This document shows positions 22,569-33,929 of a DNA stretch of 64,000 nt, in pieces. Below the pieces are notes generated by a model, which ran no database searches, had not been told where the DNA came from, and saw only the letters and a list, made by a program, of their open reading frames with translations. A program made the translations under genes and the position numbers. Numbering within the stretch: position 1 is the stretch's first letter; each line of letters starts with the position of its first letter. This DNA comes from Siphonodentalium dalli (Eukaryota > Mollusca > Scaphopoda > Gadilida > Siphonodentaliidae). Where the stretch lies: assembly GCA_032622095.1 (NCBI GenBank), contig CP136064.1:278587614-278651613 (forward strand), in the 5' to 3' direction.

Positions 22569-23100
22569 ACATGTTAAGTTAACTGGGCCTTGATTGGCCG
22601 TTAACATGTACGTTGTATTTGGAGATTTTCTTGTGGAAGGGCGTTCGGGTATCATGGGAATTGGATGGGGAATGGTATATGAGGATTTGATGGGTAACTG
22701 TGTACACACGTTTGTCGTGTGTTATAGGTTACATGTTAAGTTAATTAGGCCTTGACTGGCCGTTAACATGTACGTTGTATTTGGAGATTTTCTTGTGGAA
22801 GGGCGTTCGGGTGTCATGGGAATTGGATGGGGAATGGCATATGAGGATTTGATGGGTAACTGTGTACACACGTTTGTCGTGTGTTATAGATTACATGTTA
22901 AGTTAATTAGGCCTTGATTGGCCGTTAACATGTACGTTGTATTTGGAGATTTTCTTGTGGAAGGGCGTTCGGGTGTCATGGGAATTGGATGGGGAATGGC
23001 ATGTGAGGATTTGATAGGTAACTGTGTACACACGTTTGTCGTGTGTTATATATTACATGTTAAGTTAATTAGGCCTTGATTGGCCGTTAACATGTACGTT
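22569..23100 (+). repeat. 162-bp tandem repeat, 3.3 units, with a cruciform-forming block
   Basis: ACATGTTAAG recurs at 22569, 22731, 22893 and 23055. Each unit starts with an inverted repeat in which ACATGTTAA pairs with TTAACATGT, and GGCC pairs with GGCC inside. Copies differ by only a few bases. The truncated fourth unit runs into the TATGGGCA/TTGCCCATA hairpin shared with the LTRs. Confidence 0.9.
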
Positions 23101-23221
23101 ATGGGCATTTCCCTTGCCCATATTTTATGGATAGTTTTGGTTAAGTTTTGGTTATGTTTTGGTTATGTTCGTTTGGACTTTCATATTAGGATTGGGAAAT
23201 AGTGAATATCTGGGTGATGCA

Positions 23222-23550
23222 TGCCGTGGTTAATATTCCACACGCCATATAATAACAGGCGTTTAGTGGCAGTTTTAGGGGGTCATGACCTCAAATAAGG
23301 TCGGGCGAATGTCCGTAAAATGAGGTAGGGATTGGGGAAAGTGTTGTTGATGTGAGATATGCCGTGGTTTATGTACCAATCGTTCTATAATAAAGAGCGT
23401 TTGTGGTGGTATTTATGGTTTCATGGCCTCAAATAAGGTCGGACAACTGTCCGTAAAATGAGGTAGGGATTGGGGAATGGGTTGTTGACGGGAGAAATGC
23501 CGTGGCTTATGTACCAATCGCTCTATAATAAAGAGCGTTTGTGGCGGGTT
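23222..23550 (+). repeat. 138-bp tandem repeat, ~2.4 units
   Basis: TGCCGTGG recurs at 23222, 23360 and 23498. Each unit contains CTCAAATAAGGTCGG, TGTCCGTAAAATGAGGTAGG and CTATAATAAAGAGCG. No coding frame. Confidence 0.85.
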
Positions 23551-25435
23551 TTTAGGGGTCTTTTTTGTTTTTTTATATTAAAGTTGTGTCTTATTATTGG
23601 TGATAGAGATGATATATGTATATGATGCACTTCGCGTATAATTGTGTTTAATATATTAAGCACATGATTGCGCTCAATATATAAAGAGCGCTATTGTAGC
23701 AGTAGGTTCGTGGGATATTTGACATGTTTGCATGGGGGGGGGGCTGCGCGTTATGAGATATGTGACTAATGATTATATTGTGGCAATAATAGGGTGAGTA
23801 TGTGATTATTAGCACGTTAGGTGCATATAAAGTGTTTTCATGGGTGGCTGAGAGTGTTCAATGTATGTAGTTAACTGGTGCGCATCGTATGATTGTGTAC
23901 TTATGTCTGACATTTTTGCAGTCTCGTTTTGGCATAATTCGTCGCTTATGAATTGATTTCTAATGAAATCATAATTTCGCGATTATCGGCGTAAGGCAGG
24001 GGGTGCGGTAATGCTTTAGCGAATGGTTGTTGAGATGCAGTGATTTGAGGTAGGTGTATAATCCTACCGTTATTGTTATGTTATTATTCAAACATTGCGA
24101 GTAAAGGTATCGTGTGTCGTGCCTTAGCACAAGCAGTATATATATATTTACACGAGCAATTTGTCAGACATCCGACTGGCTTAAAGTATATGCGCTCGTA
24201 TTGCATTGACCTAATAATCATGAGAACGAGTTTTGTTATCATGGAGATGAGTACTCTACAATTATTAAATATGTCAATGTGATATGTGAGTAGACACTAT
24301 GACTTAGTGTATACATATATTATAATCGTTTTATCAGCGACGTACATATTTGCGTTCATGGTTTGATTACGGGGTTGATCAGTTATGAATATGTCATTAA
24401 TGCCAATAAATTGTTGGCGTGTATATATTACAATGAGATGTGGAGTATACACTCTTAACTTCGTGAATACATGTATCCAACCGTTTGATTCACGGGTTGG
24501 TCAGTTATGAAGATATTTATGAATAATATAAATGAATTATTGGATTGTTGCTCTGTCTATAATGACCTTGATATTGCTTTTAAGAGCAAATGTCGTCTCA
24601 TTGCACACTGATGAAGACGGTAAAGTTTGGGTTAATGTATCTATTCTTGAATTATAATGGGTAATTTCCAATAAACTAAATTTTTTAATAGACATGTGGA
24701 GTATGGCATTGGTCACGTGATCTGCCATTATGGGTTTGTATCGTACAGTCTTTCTGTGGGTAACCTCTTTAGCATTCGAAGCGAATCGCTGACATAAACG
24801 GAGCCTGGTGGTGAATTGATGGGTAACACGTGATTGCATTGGCATCAAATGGAGCCGAATTTCGAACGTATTCTCTGCATGATTGTGTGAGACCCATTTA
24901 GCACTTGTAACTAATTGCTATGAATGTAATGAGAAATATGATACTTGAAAGCATCGGCATGTTAAATTGGCCGGGTCCCTGTATATGACGAGGGAGAAAA
25001 GCTTACGGAACGAATGATAGATAATTAGTGTGTCCGGCTTTATATATTTAAACATTTATGCGAGCAGTGAAATAAATTTGTTTTTGGAGATTTCTCGTTG
25101 GCAGAATTTGATGGGTTACTGATAAGTTACTACTCAGGTGCTATGCCAACCTGGGCAATGTCACCTTCTACTAAGTTTGGGGAAAATTTCAACAAAATGG
25201 GCGATATAACTCCATAACAAATATCATTTAACTATGATCAATGGTAAATGTTCACATTACGATTGGGGAAGCAACTTTATATGTCAGCGAGAAACTAGCA
25301 CAATTGATTTCGCCATCGATGGTCATTTTAATTGAGTAATTTATAAGAATGGTGATGTGTGTGCTGGCCCAGCGAGGGGGGGGGGGGGGTAATACTTAAT
25401 TTTCGGGTCGGGGTATGTATAGATGAGGCATCTAG
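23551..25435. other. LTR-element interior, no gene recognised
   Basis: It contains a G-run at about 23737-23743, several TATGAT/ATTATG-rich stretches and a longer G-run at about 25376-25389. A 103-codon minus frame at 24537-24848 has no recognisable motif and is not called as a gene. Confidence 0.4.
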
Positions 25436-25753
25436 ATGTATACGGGACTGTGCTTGATATGTATGTGCGTGTGCTGTGTCGCTGATTATATTATTGAGTC
25501 AAGCATATTGGAAGCAATGAAGACGCAAACTGAGTTCGTGATTTCCATAATTTTCATTTGCCATATGGAAAACCCATCAATGTTATGGACGCGGAGATGG
25601 CACATGATTGACAGGTTGGCACGAGCCGCACGTGGTCGATTGGTCAAAGACGCTGAGTGTCAGTCGTCATATTACATGCTAATTGAGTTTAATTTCTTCG
25701 ATGTTAGCGTCGACGATGACTCATCAACGTACACCTGTACTATCGAGAATTGA
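25436..25753 (+). CDS. Putative secreted immunoglobulin-like domain protein inside the LTR-flanked element
   Basis: An ATG-started 105-codon frame. Residues 1-16 (MYTGLCLICMCVCCVA) look like a signal peptide. The remainder has the spacing of one Ig-like fold. A B-strand Cys stands in IIFICHMENP, a Trp nine residues on (MLWTRR) suits strand C, and the region FDVSVDDDSSTYTCTIEN matches the strand E-F signature D-x-x-x-Y-x-C. The two Cys are 59 residues apart, between usual I-set and V-set spacing. The stop follows four residues after the second Cys, so there is no strand G, TM or tail in this exon; it may be a captured exon or part of a spliced gene. No LTR-element protein is known to me with this content. 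It could still be a chance frame, but the motif order and GC-richer codons argue against that. Confidence 0.45.
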   Translation: MYTGLCLICMCVCCVADYIIESSILEAMKTQTEFVISIIFICHMENPSMLWTRRWHMIDRLARAARGRLVKDAECQSSYYMLIEFNFFDVSVDDDSSTYTCTIEN

Positions 25754-27233
25754 ATTTTGGGAAGCGAGATAGTGCCCTGGTGGATGTATATGCTAACTGA
25801 CCATGCACCAGGCATGGTCAAGATTTCGCTCTTCGGCAAATTCATGCCGCGAGATGACAGGGTGCCTGTCTCTATGTCTAAGGGGGTGGGATGGGAGAAT
25901 GTGTCGTTTTGTCTGCCTTTGTAAAACCTGTTTTATATAATACTAATAAAAATCATGTACACTATCTAAAATTAGTGATTGTGAGGTATTGAAGTTACCA
26001 TAAGTGATATCTAGATATGTAATGCCTCGTATCGCATTCTAACTGCATGATACGGCTATGTTTCATGGGCAGCGAAATGTTTGCCGAATGTTTTGTTTTG
26101 AAGTTAGCTTGCATAAGTTGCATTATAACTTAACTAATTCGTATTTATTTAATTCGTAGTTCATATGAAATACGCCTTATTAAATTTAATTTTAATGTGA
26201 AAAGTTGCGCGTTTTCTACCAGAGTGGTGTTTTATTGCCTGTGAATGACATGATGCGTGTATAGGTTGCGCATCACGTGGAAGGTTGTTTAGTACATTAA
26301 AGTGAAGTCCAGTTCGCGTGTTAGTCGTGTGCACGTGGCAAGTTAGCTGTTTTTAATGCGATGGCTTAAATGGAGAGCGTTTCTGGTTTGCGTTAATTAT
26401 ATTGTTTGTTTTTGCATGGTGCACATGTGTTGTCGATGTATGGCGGTGTATGGTTCGATATAATTAAAGAGTTTAATGGAGAATAATTTGTTTTCTTGGA
26501 TTGTATTTAACGCGAATTATCACAATATGTACGGCTTTTATGTACCTTTTTTTTTTTGGCGGTTAAATGTTGTGTAAGTGTATATTGTTGTATAATAAAG
26601 GTGTCTTTGTTTTGTTCCAACGCATGTGCATGGATGAAATGGGGAAATGGGTGTTTCAATGGGTGTGCAAAGTGTACGTGGCAGCAATGATAAAGTGAAC
26701 GGTCACTCACCAGATTTCCAAGAATAATGATGTGCATGAATCTGTAGAGATGAATGTCTATACTGGAACTGGTAGGTGAGCTAACGAATGTTTTGTAGAT
26801 GTGAGTTTGTGTGTGACCAAAGTGTGTCCGGAACCGTGTGTGAATGTTTATATGCGGAGAACATGTAGTCTGTGGCTGGATCTGTGTCCGCGAAAGTGTG
26901 TGAGTGTTCATTGTGTTGTATTAACGGTGTAATCTAGCTGTGGTTGATGAAACTCTGTTCAAGACGTACTGAATGGTTATATCTGGAGAAGCGCTGTGAA
27001 CTGTATAGTTGAATAAGCTGTGTCCGCGAACGTGGCGAAAACGTGAGATATCTATGTTGGAGAATTCAGTGTGGTTGAAATTGTACGTGTCTGTGAGATA
27101 TGTCGTATTTTCTATAATTCTAAACGCGAGAATAATGGTGATCACCGCGGATCTGCCAATATCTTCAGGCTGTGTTCCCGTGGTTGAGTCGTGGTTGAGA
27201 TTGTCTGGTTTGTTGGCCGTTGATTGATGCGTT
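25754..27233. other. LTR-element interior, no gene recognised
   Basis: GT-rich on the plus strand, especially 26580-27230. The 134-codon minus frame at 26507-26911 is His/Thr-rich because of this base bias and is not supported as coding. Confidence 0.4.
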
Positions 27234-27350
27234 GGTCTAGTATGTATCGTGTCTGTGGTCGTCTAGTATGTATCTTGGCAGTGGTCGTCTATAGTATCTA
27301 TCTTGGCAGTGGTCGTCTTGTATGTATCTTGGCAATGGTCGTCTAGTAGC
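27234..27350 (+). repeat. ~28-bp tandem repeat, 4 units
   Basis: GTATGTATCTTGGCAGTGGTCGT-type units (GTCTAGTATGTATC + TTGGCARTGGTC) repeat four times with small changes just before the right LTR. Confidence 0.75.
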
Positions 27351-27409
27351 TGAGACTTCAAGCTGTGTAGTAGCGAGACGCAGAACTGTTCACGGTACCA
27401 TTAATACTA

Positions 27410-27843
27410 TGTGAGGTAATGAACACATAGATATATATATAGGTACAAGTCTTTATTACGTCGTGAATAAGATACAAGCAGTGTATACAAGTGTGACAAT
27501 CGATGATGCTAGTGTTAGAATAGTCGAGCCTCTACGTATTAGAGGCTCGGAAGTGGAATAGGGAAAGCATGAGGTGATGGGATGTGGTTGTCTCTTATAT
27601 ACTATTTGGGACGCATATTAGATGAGGCGTTTGGCAATACACATCGGGATTGGTTCCTTCGTTATGGGCATTTACCTTGCCCATATTTGGGAGCCATCTT
27701 CATTGTGTGTATATCTTCGCTGAGAATAAGACGTGTGAGGTTTCGAGAACCGAACACGAATATCTGAGTTTGGGGTTTTATATATTGGGACATTCGTATA
27801 GTTTGAATCAAGTTGTGAGATTATAATGGGTAGTTATCTCACA
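27410..27843 (+). repeat. Right terminal direct repeat (434 bp)
   Basis: Same length and, as read by eye, same sequence as the left repeat, including both hairpins (first one at 27525-27549). Identity of the two repeats suggests recent insertion. Confidence 0.9.
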
Positions 27844-27847
27844 CGAA
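27844..27847. other. Target site duplication CGAA (right)
   Basis: It directly follows the CTCACA end of the right repeat and matches the bases at 20710-20713. Helitron monomer sequence continues from 27848. Confidence 0.8.
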
Positions 27848-28601
27848 GCAAATTTCATGTCGATAGCTCCACCCGTTTCCGAGATCTGGTCTGCGCATGC
27901 GCGAAGCTGGCGTCGCACGAGCTCGGCGACCCGATAAAATTCGTATCCGGGGCAAGATACATTCACATACCAAATTTCAAGTCGATAGCTCCACCAGTTT
28001 CCGAGATCTGGTCTGCGCATGCGCGAAGCTGGCGTCGCACGGACTCGGCGACCCGATAAAATTCGTATCCGGGTCAAGATACATTCACATACAAAATTTT
28101 AAGTCGATAGCTCCACCCGTTTCCGAGATCTCGTCTTATGCCTATATCCACACTAACTACCCCCTTAAGCCCTGACCTAAGTGTCATACATACTATAACA
28201 ATGATGCTGAAGACTTTGAGGCAATTATATTGCAGAAATGTTGTTAGAGTACTATGGCATCCAATAAATCTCCCCGCATAGGAAACCACTCAAAATCCCG
28301 TATATCTCTGCAGATACTAATAACGTTGAATGGTAAACAAACGCTCTTTATAGCGATGCGTCAAAAACAAACGCTCATTAAATTATCACTTGATTAACCA
28401 CCGCAGTGCCGTTTTTTGTGACTGAGTTTGGAGAATGGGTGCTCTGAGCTTCACCAAAACGCGACCACGGCCGTGTCGGTGGCATTTTACACTTATATAC
28501 GAAATTTGAGCTCAATCTGTACACGCATTTTGGATTCTATGAAGTACCCACATATATACACACACATATATATATACGGAAGTCTCAAATTATATAGTAG
28601 A

Positions 28602-29877
28602 CTAGCAGGTTAGCCCGCCACCGGGGGCGTTTGTCCGAAACATGACATTTTAATATTATTTTAATGTTTTTTAAATGTAATATATATTTTTTCGGAATTT
28701 TTTCCAAAACATAACAGAAACGTGACATTTTTTTAATTATTTTGTTTTTATTTATATTTTTTTTAAATTTTAACATGACATTTTAATATTATTTTAATGT
28801 TTTTTAAATGTAATATATTTGTTTTCGGAATTTTTTCCGAAACTTAACAGAAAGGTGACATTTTTAAAATTATTTTGTTTTTATTTATATATTTTTTTAA
28901 TTTTAATATTAATTTAATGTTTTTTAAATTTAATTTATGTATTTTTTTAATTTTTTAATATTTAATAATTTTTTATAATTTAATTGTTTTTTTTATTGTT
29001 AATTATTTTTTTTTTCTGGCGGAAAAATCCGTTGAATCCCCCTTCCTAGGAACGACTTTCAATGAGTTAATTCATGGTACCCGTCCTAAACATTTCGAGC
29101 GATAACGTTTTGTTGAATCCCGTTGAGTTTTGTTGAATTGTAAACATGTCCCCCGTTCCTAGGAACGACAGGCAATCTCTCTGCATAATATTTCGAGCTA
29201 TTTCGAGCGATAACGTTCACGATTGATGTCGAATCCGGTATTGCATTGAAAACAAACGCTTCTCTCTCTGCATAATATTTCGAGCGATAACATTGCATTG
29301 AATTGCCCGTCATACAGATAAGTAGATAGCGAAAACGACGCTCTTTATATAGACACAGCGGAAAACTAACGCTCTTTATATATCAACGCTATTAACCCCG
29401 AAGTGCCGATTGCGATAGGAAATTGTGAGTGTTGGTTTGTAACGGGGATTTCTGAGAAGCATTATGCCTATAACTACCCCCCTAAGCCCCGACCTAAGTG
29501 TCATACATACTATAACAATGATGTTGTAAGAGTATGGCATCCAATAAATCTCCCCGCATAGGAAATGCACTCAATTTTCCCGTATAACTCTGCAGATGCT
29601 AATAACGTTGAATGGGAAACAGACGCTCTTTATAGCGATGCGTCAAAAACAACCGCTCATTAAATAATCACTTGATTAACCCCCGCCGTGCCTTTGCGGT
29701 GATTTGGGAGTGGATAAAGGGTGCTCTGAGCTTCTCCAAAACGCAACCACGACGGTGTCGGTTGGATTTTACACTTACATACGAAATTTGAGCTCAATCT
29801 GTACACGCGTTTTGGATTCTATGAAGTACCCACACACACATATATATATACGGAGTTCTCAAAATATATAGTATAGA
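28602..29877 (-). mobile_element. Helitron array monomer 3 (1276 bp)
   Basis: A long AT-rich part (28640-29010) contains a ~140-bp direct repeat (AACAGAAA(G/C)GTGACATTTTT). It is followed by CCCTTCCTAGGAACGAC, several ATTTCGAGCGATAAC boxes, and the usual AATCTGTACACGCRTTTTGG end region. Closely similar to monomer 4. Confidence 0.8.
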
Positions 29878-31314
29878 CTAGCAGGTTAGCCCGCCACCGG
29901 CGGCGTTTGTCCGAAACATGACATTTTAATATTATTTTAATGTTTTTTAAATGTAATATATATTTTTTTCTGAATTTTTTTCCGAAACATAACAGAAAGA
30001 TGACATTTTTTAAATTATTTTGTTTTTATTTATATATTTTTTTTTAATTTTAACATGACATTTTAATATTATTTTAATGTTTTTTAAATGTAATATATTT
30101 GTTTTCTGAATTTTTTCCGAAACATAACAGAAAGATGACATTTTTTTAATTATTTTGTTTTTATTTATATATTTTTTAAATTTTAATATTAATTTAATGT
30201 TTTTTAAATTTAATTTATGTATTTTTTTAATTTTTTAATATTTAATTATTTTTTATAATTTAATTGTTTTTTTTATTGTTAAATTTTTTTTGTTTCTGGC
30301 GGAAAAATCCGATGAATCCCCCTTCCTAGGAACGACTTTCAATAAGTTAATTCATGGTACCCGTCCTAAACATTTCGAGCGATAATGTTTTGTTGAATCC
30401 CGTCGTGAAATCTCTCTGCATAATATTTCGAGCTATTTCGAGCGGGTCAATGAAATCCCCCTTCCTAGGAACGACTTTCAATGAGTTAATTCATGGTACC
30501 CGTCCTAAACATTTCGAGCGATAACGTTTTGTTGAATCCCGTAACGTTTTGTTGAATTGTAAACATGTCCCCCGTTCCTAGGAACGACAGACAATCTCTC
30601 TGCATAATATTTCGAGCTATTTCGAGCGATAACGTTCACGCTTGATGTCGAATCTGGTATTGCATTGAAAACAAACGCTTCTCTCTCTCTCTGCATGATA
30701 TTTCGAGCGATAACATTGCATTGAATTGCCCGTCATACAGATAAGTAGATAGCGAAAACGACGCTCTTTATATAGACACTGCGGAAAACTAACGCTCTTT
30801 ATATATCAACGCTATTAACCCCGAAGTGCCGATTGCGATAGGAAATTGTGAGTGTTGGTTTGTAACGGGGATTTCTGAGAAGCATTATGCCTATAACTAC
30901 CCCCCCCCCTAAGCCCTGACCTAAGTGTCATACATACTATAACAATGATGTTGTAAGAGTATGGCATCCAATAAATCTCCCCGCATAGGAAATGCACTCA
31001 ATTTTCCCGTATAACTCTGCATATGCTAATAACGTTGAATGGGAAACAGACGCTCTTTATAGCGATGCGTCAAAAACAAACGCTCATTAAATAATCACTT
31101 GGTTAACCCCCGCCGTGCCTTTGCGGTGATTTGGGATTGGATAAAGGGTGCTCTGAGCTTCTCCAAAACGCAACCACGACGGTGTCGGTTGGATTTTACA
31201 CTTACATACGAAATTTGAGCTCAATCTGTACACGCGTTTTGGATTCTATGAAGTACCCACACACACACATATATATATATATATAGTATAGTATATATAT
31301 ATATATAGTATAGA
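29878..31314 (-). mobile_element. Helitron array monomer 4 (1437 bp)
   Basis: Near copy of monomer 3, longer because the block with CCCTTCCTAGGAACGAC and CATTTCGAGCGATAA is duplicated (about 30318-30400 and 30458-30540). It ends in a longer (TA)n tract. Confidence 0.8.
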
Positions 31315-31951
31315 CTAGCAGGTTAGCCCACCACTTGCGTGGTTCGTCAGAAACATGTCTTTAATTTTTTGTTTTTCAATGAGTTAATTCTGCCTTTTTA
31401 ATCAAGAGAAATGATTGTATCCGTCCCGTGATGAAGTTATCAATCAGAAACTATCTCGGACGAACGGACATACGGTAAGTACGTTATTTACGCAATGCGT
31501 CGAAAATGGAAACATAAGACGGTCGATGAAATGAACTCAAAAGTATTGTTCCCGTATCTTATGACTTCCAATAAATCTCTCCTCATAGTCCACACCCTGG
31601 GGCATAACTGGGAAGTGAAGACATAATTTTAGCGTTGCGTTGATTGTAAAAAAACGCTCTTTTATAGCGACACGTCATACACAAAAGCAGAAGGCAATAA
31701 ATAAATAAAGAGCGTTATTCGGCTAACCAACCCATATATGGACAATATAATGAGCGTTTAGCATTATTGCGTTAAGTATTCCCTGCCAATGACGATGACT
31801 GGGGAGTGGATAAGGGGTGAATGAGTCGTCGCACGGACTCCCGTGACTTTTTACCCTTAGATGGGAAGTTTGAGCCCAATCGGTCCAGCCATTTTCGAGT
31901 CCATAGAGGACAAATATACACATATACGGAAGTCTCAAAATATATAGTAGA
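31315..31951 (-). mobile_element. Helitron array monomer 5 (637 bp)
   Basis: It starts with a GGTTAGCCCACCACTTGCGTGG hairpin variant, has no 122-bp repeat, and ends in the GTCCAGCCATTTTCGAG block and AGTCTCAAAATATATAG terminus. Confidence 0.75.
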
Positions 31952-32603
31952 CTAGCAGGTTAGCCCGCCACTGGCGTGTTTGGTCAGAAACATGACATTG
32001 TTTTAATAATTTTTTTTAATTTAATTTAATATATTTTTTTAATTAAATTTTTTGTTTTTCAATGAGTTAATTTACGGTCCATCGAGTGGAAAAACTGACC
32101 CGATGAAAAATTTCCCCGTTCCAATGAGTTAATTCTGCCTTTTTAATCAAGAGAAATTATGATACCCGTCCGTAAAAGAGGTATGATGTTTTTAACCTGC
32201 CCATGGCCATTGTGGACCACTCTTATTGGCTGATACGTATCTGTATGATGTAGGCAAAATGTAGAGTTACGCCTCTTGGATGTCACACAACACGCTCATG
32301 TCTGGAACCAACGCTGACGCCCGTGTACAGACGTAAGAATCGCATTACGCACATACGCTCTTTATCAGCTACACTGCGGATAAGAACGCTCTTTAACTAT
32401 CAACGCGATTAACCCCGTAGTGCCGAGGAAGGTGATTTTGGTGATTGGGAGTGGAGAATGAGTGTTCAGAGCTTCTCCAAAACGCCACGACGACCATTCC
32501 CGTGGGTTTTTACCCTTAGACGGGAAGTTTGAGCCCAATAGGTGCAGCCGTTTTGGAGTCTATACACACATATATATACAGAGTTCTCAAAATATATAGG
32601 AGA
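31952..32603 (-). mobile_element. Helitron array monomer 6 (652 bp)
   Basis: Standard termini, with two TCAATGAGTTAATT boxes and the AACGCGATTAACCCC block. The 5-prime end variant reads ATATATAGGAGA. Confidence 0.75.
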
Positions 32604-33929
32604 CTAGCAGGTTAGCCCGCCACCGGCGGCTTGTCCGAAACATGACATTTTTTTAATATTTTTTTTTAATTTTTAGCTCCACGCGTTTCAATAAGAAAAA
32701 TTTGTACCCGGTAGCTCCACCCGTTTCCGAGATCTGGTCTGCGCATGCGCGAAGCTGGCGTCGCACGGACTCGGCGACCCGATAAAATTTGTACCCGGCG
32801 CAAGATACATTCACATAGCAAATTTCAAGTCGATAGCTCCACCCGTTTCCGAGATCTCGTCTGCGCATGCGCTGCACGGGCGTCGCACGGGCTCGGCGAC
32901 CCGATAAAATTTGTACCCGGCGCAAGATACATTCACATACCAAATTTCAAGTCGATAGCTCCACCCGTTTCTGATATCTCGTCTGCGCATGCGCTGCACG
33001 GGCGTCGCACGGGCTCGCCAATACGACAGCGACGACCACCTGGTCAAACTACACTCACGTACCAAGTTTCGTCCCGATCGGTCGAGGTGTTGGTATCTGA
33101 TGCAAAAGACGAAATTGTGAGTGTTGGTCAATAGTCCCCGCCGTGAACCTCATCGTCGCAAAGAGCGGACAGTCAATTAACCCCGTTGTGAACCTCAATC
33201 ACCAACGCGACGTAAACATGTGTTGCGTTCTAAAAATAGGAAAGCATTTTCTCTCTGCATAATTCTGCAGATGCTAATAACGTTGCTCCCCGTAGGTAGC
33301 AATATCGTTGTTGTTGATATTTACGGCTTGGGGTCTATTTTCTTATTTAGCAAGTTTGAGCTCAATCGGTTCGAGTCTATAAAGGACACACTCATATATA
33401 TGACACTTCCCGTGGGTAGCAAGTTTGAGCTCAATCGGCATTCCCTGGAATTTCCCGTAGATTGGCAGATTCCAGTAGCTTTTTATAACGGTATATCTGG
33501 GGAGAAATCTGATGCTATATTCGTGATTATCTGGGATGATTTCGGTATATAACTATATACTGTAAAAACAAAGCGCGCCATCCGTGCTCGCAGGGTTGGT
33601 CAGAAACAAATGTTTTTTAAATTTAATGTATGTTCCGTATATCTCTCTGCAGATGCAAATAGCGTTGAATGGCAAACAGACGCTCTTTATAGAGATGCGT
33701 CAAAAACAAACGCTCATTAAATAATCACTTGATTAACCCACGCCGTGCCTTTGCGGTGATTTGAGATTGGAGAACGGGTGCTCTGAGTTTTTCTAAACTG
33801 CGACCACGGTCGTGTCGGTGTTATTTGACACTTACATAGGAAGTTTGAGCTCAATCTGTACACGCGTTTTGGATTCTATGAAGTACACACATACACACAT
33901 ATATACGAAGTCTCAAAATATATAGGAGA
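32604..33929 (-). mobile_element. Helitron array monomer 7 (1326 bp), with 122-bp repeats
   Basis: It holds about three 122-bp units (32712-33010), then a CAATACGACAGCGACGACC and CGTCCCGATCGGTCGAG tail also seen after the 5.7-6.3 kb repeat array. Its second half resembles monomers 3 and 4. A CGTGCTCGCAGGGTTGGTCAG stretch near 33580 may be a relic 3-prime end of a fused element. Confidence 0.75.

Larger units (their letters stand above)
20714..27843 (+). mobile_element. 7.13-kb LTR-flanked element without gag-pol
   Basis: Two 434-base direct repeats that look identical to the eye bound the element. Each starts TGTGAG and ends CTCACA, and CGAA is duplicated outside. These are the marks of an integrated LTR element (family knowledge). 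However, there is no reverse transcriptase, integrase or protease motif in any frame, no tRNA-type primer-binding site was recognised just inside the left repeat, and no polypurine tract precedes the right one. It is best read as a large non-autonomous derivative (LARD-like) or an unclassified terminal-direct-repeat element. The interior carries a 162-bp array, a 138-bp array, a G-run near 25376-25389, a 105-codon ORF and a ~28-bp repeat. Which strand is the sense strand is not certain. Confidence 0.8.
20619..28601 (-). mobile_element. Helitron array monomer 2, split by the LTR-flanked element (849 bp net)
   Basis: The left 95 bases (20619-20713) and right part (27844-28601) carry one terminus each. 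The right part has 2.3 units of the 122-bp repeat. The 4-base CGAA flanks the inserted element on both sides, so removal of the insert and one CGAA restores a monomer of ordinary form. Confidence 0.8.

Noticed and set aside
22569-23550. CRISPR-like array
   Set aside because: Units are plain tandem repeats without unique spacers, and the genome is clearly eukaryotic.
24537-24848. 103-codon minus frame in the LTR-flanked element
   Set aside because: No motif, and no second copy available to test conservation; kept only as unannotated interior.
26507-26911. 134-codon minus-strand frame inside the LTR-flanked element
   Set aside because: His/Thr/Ser-rich composition follows from GT-rich plus-strand DNA; no domain, no start context.
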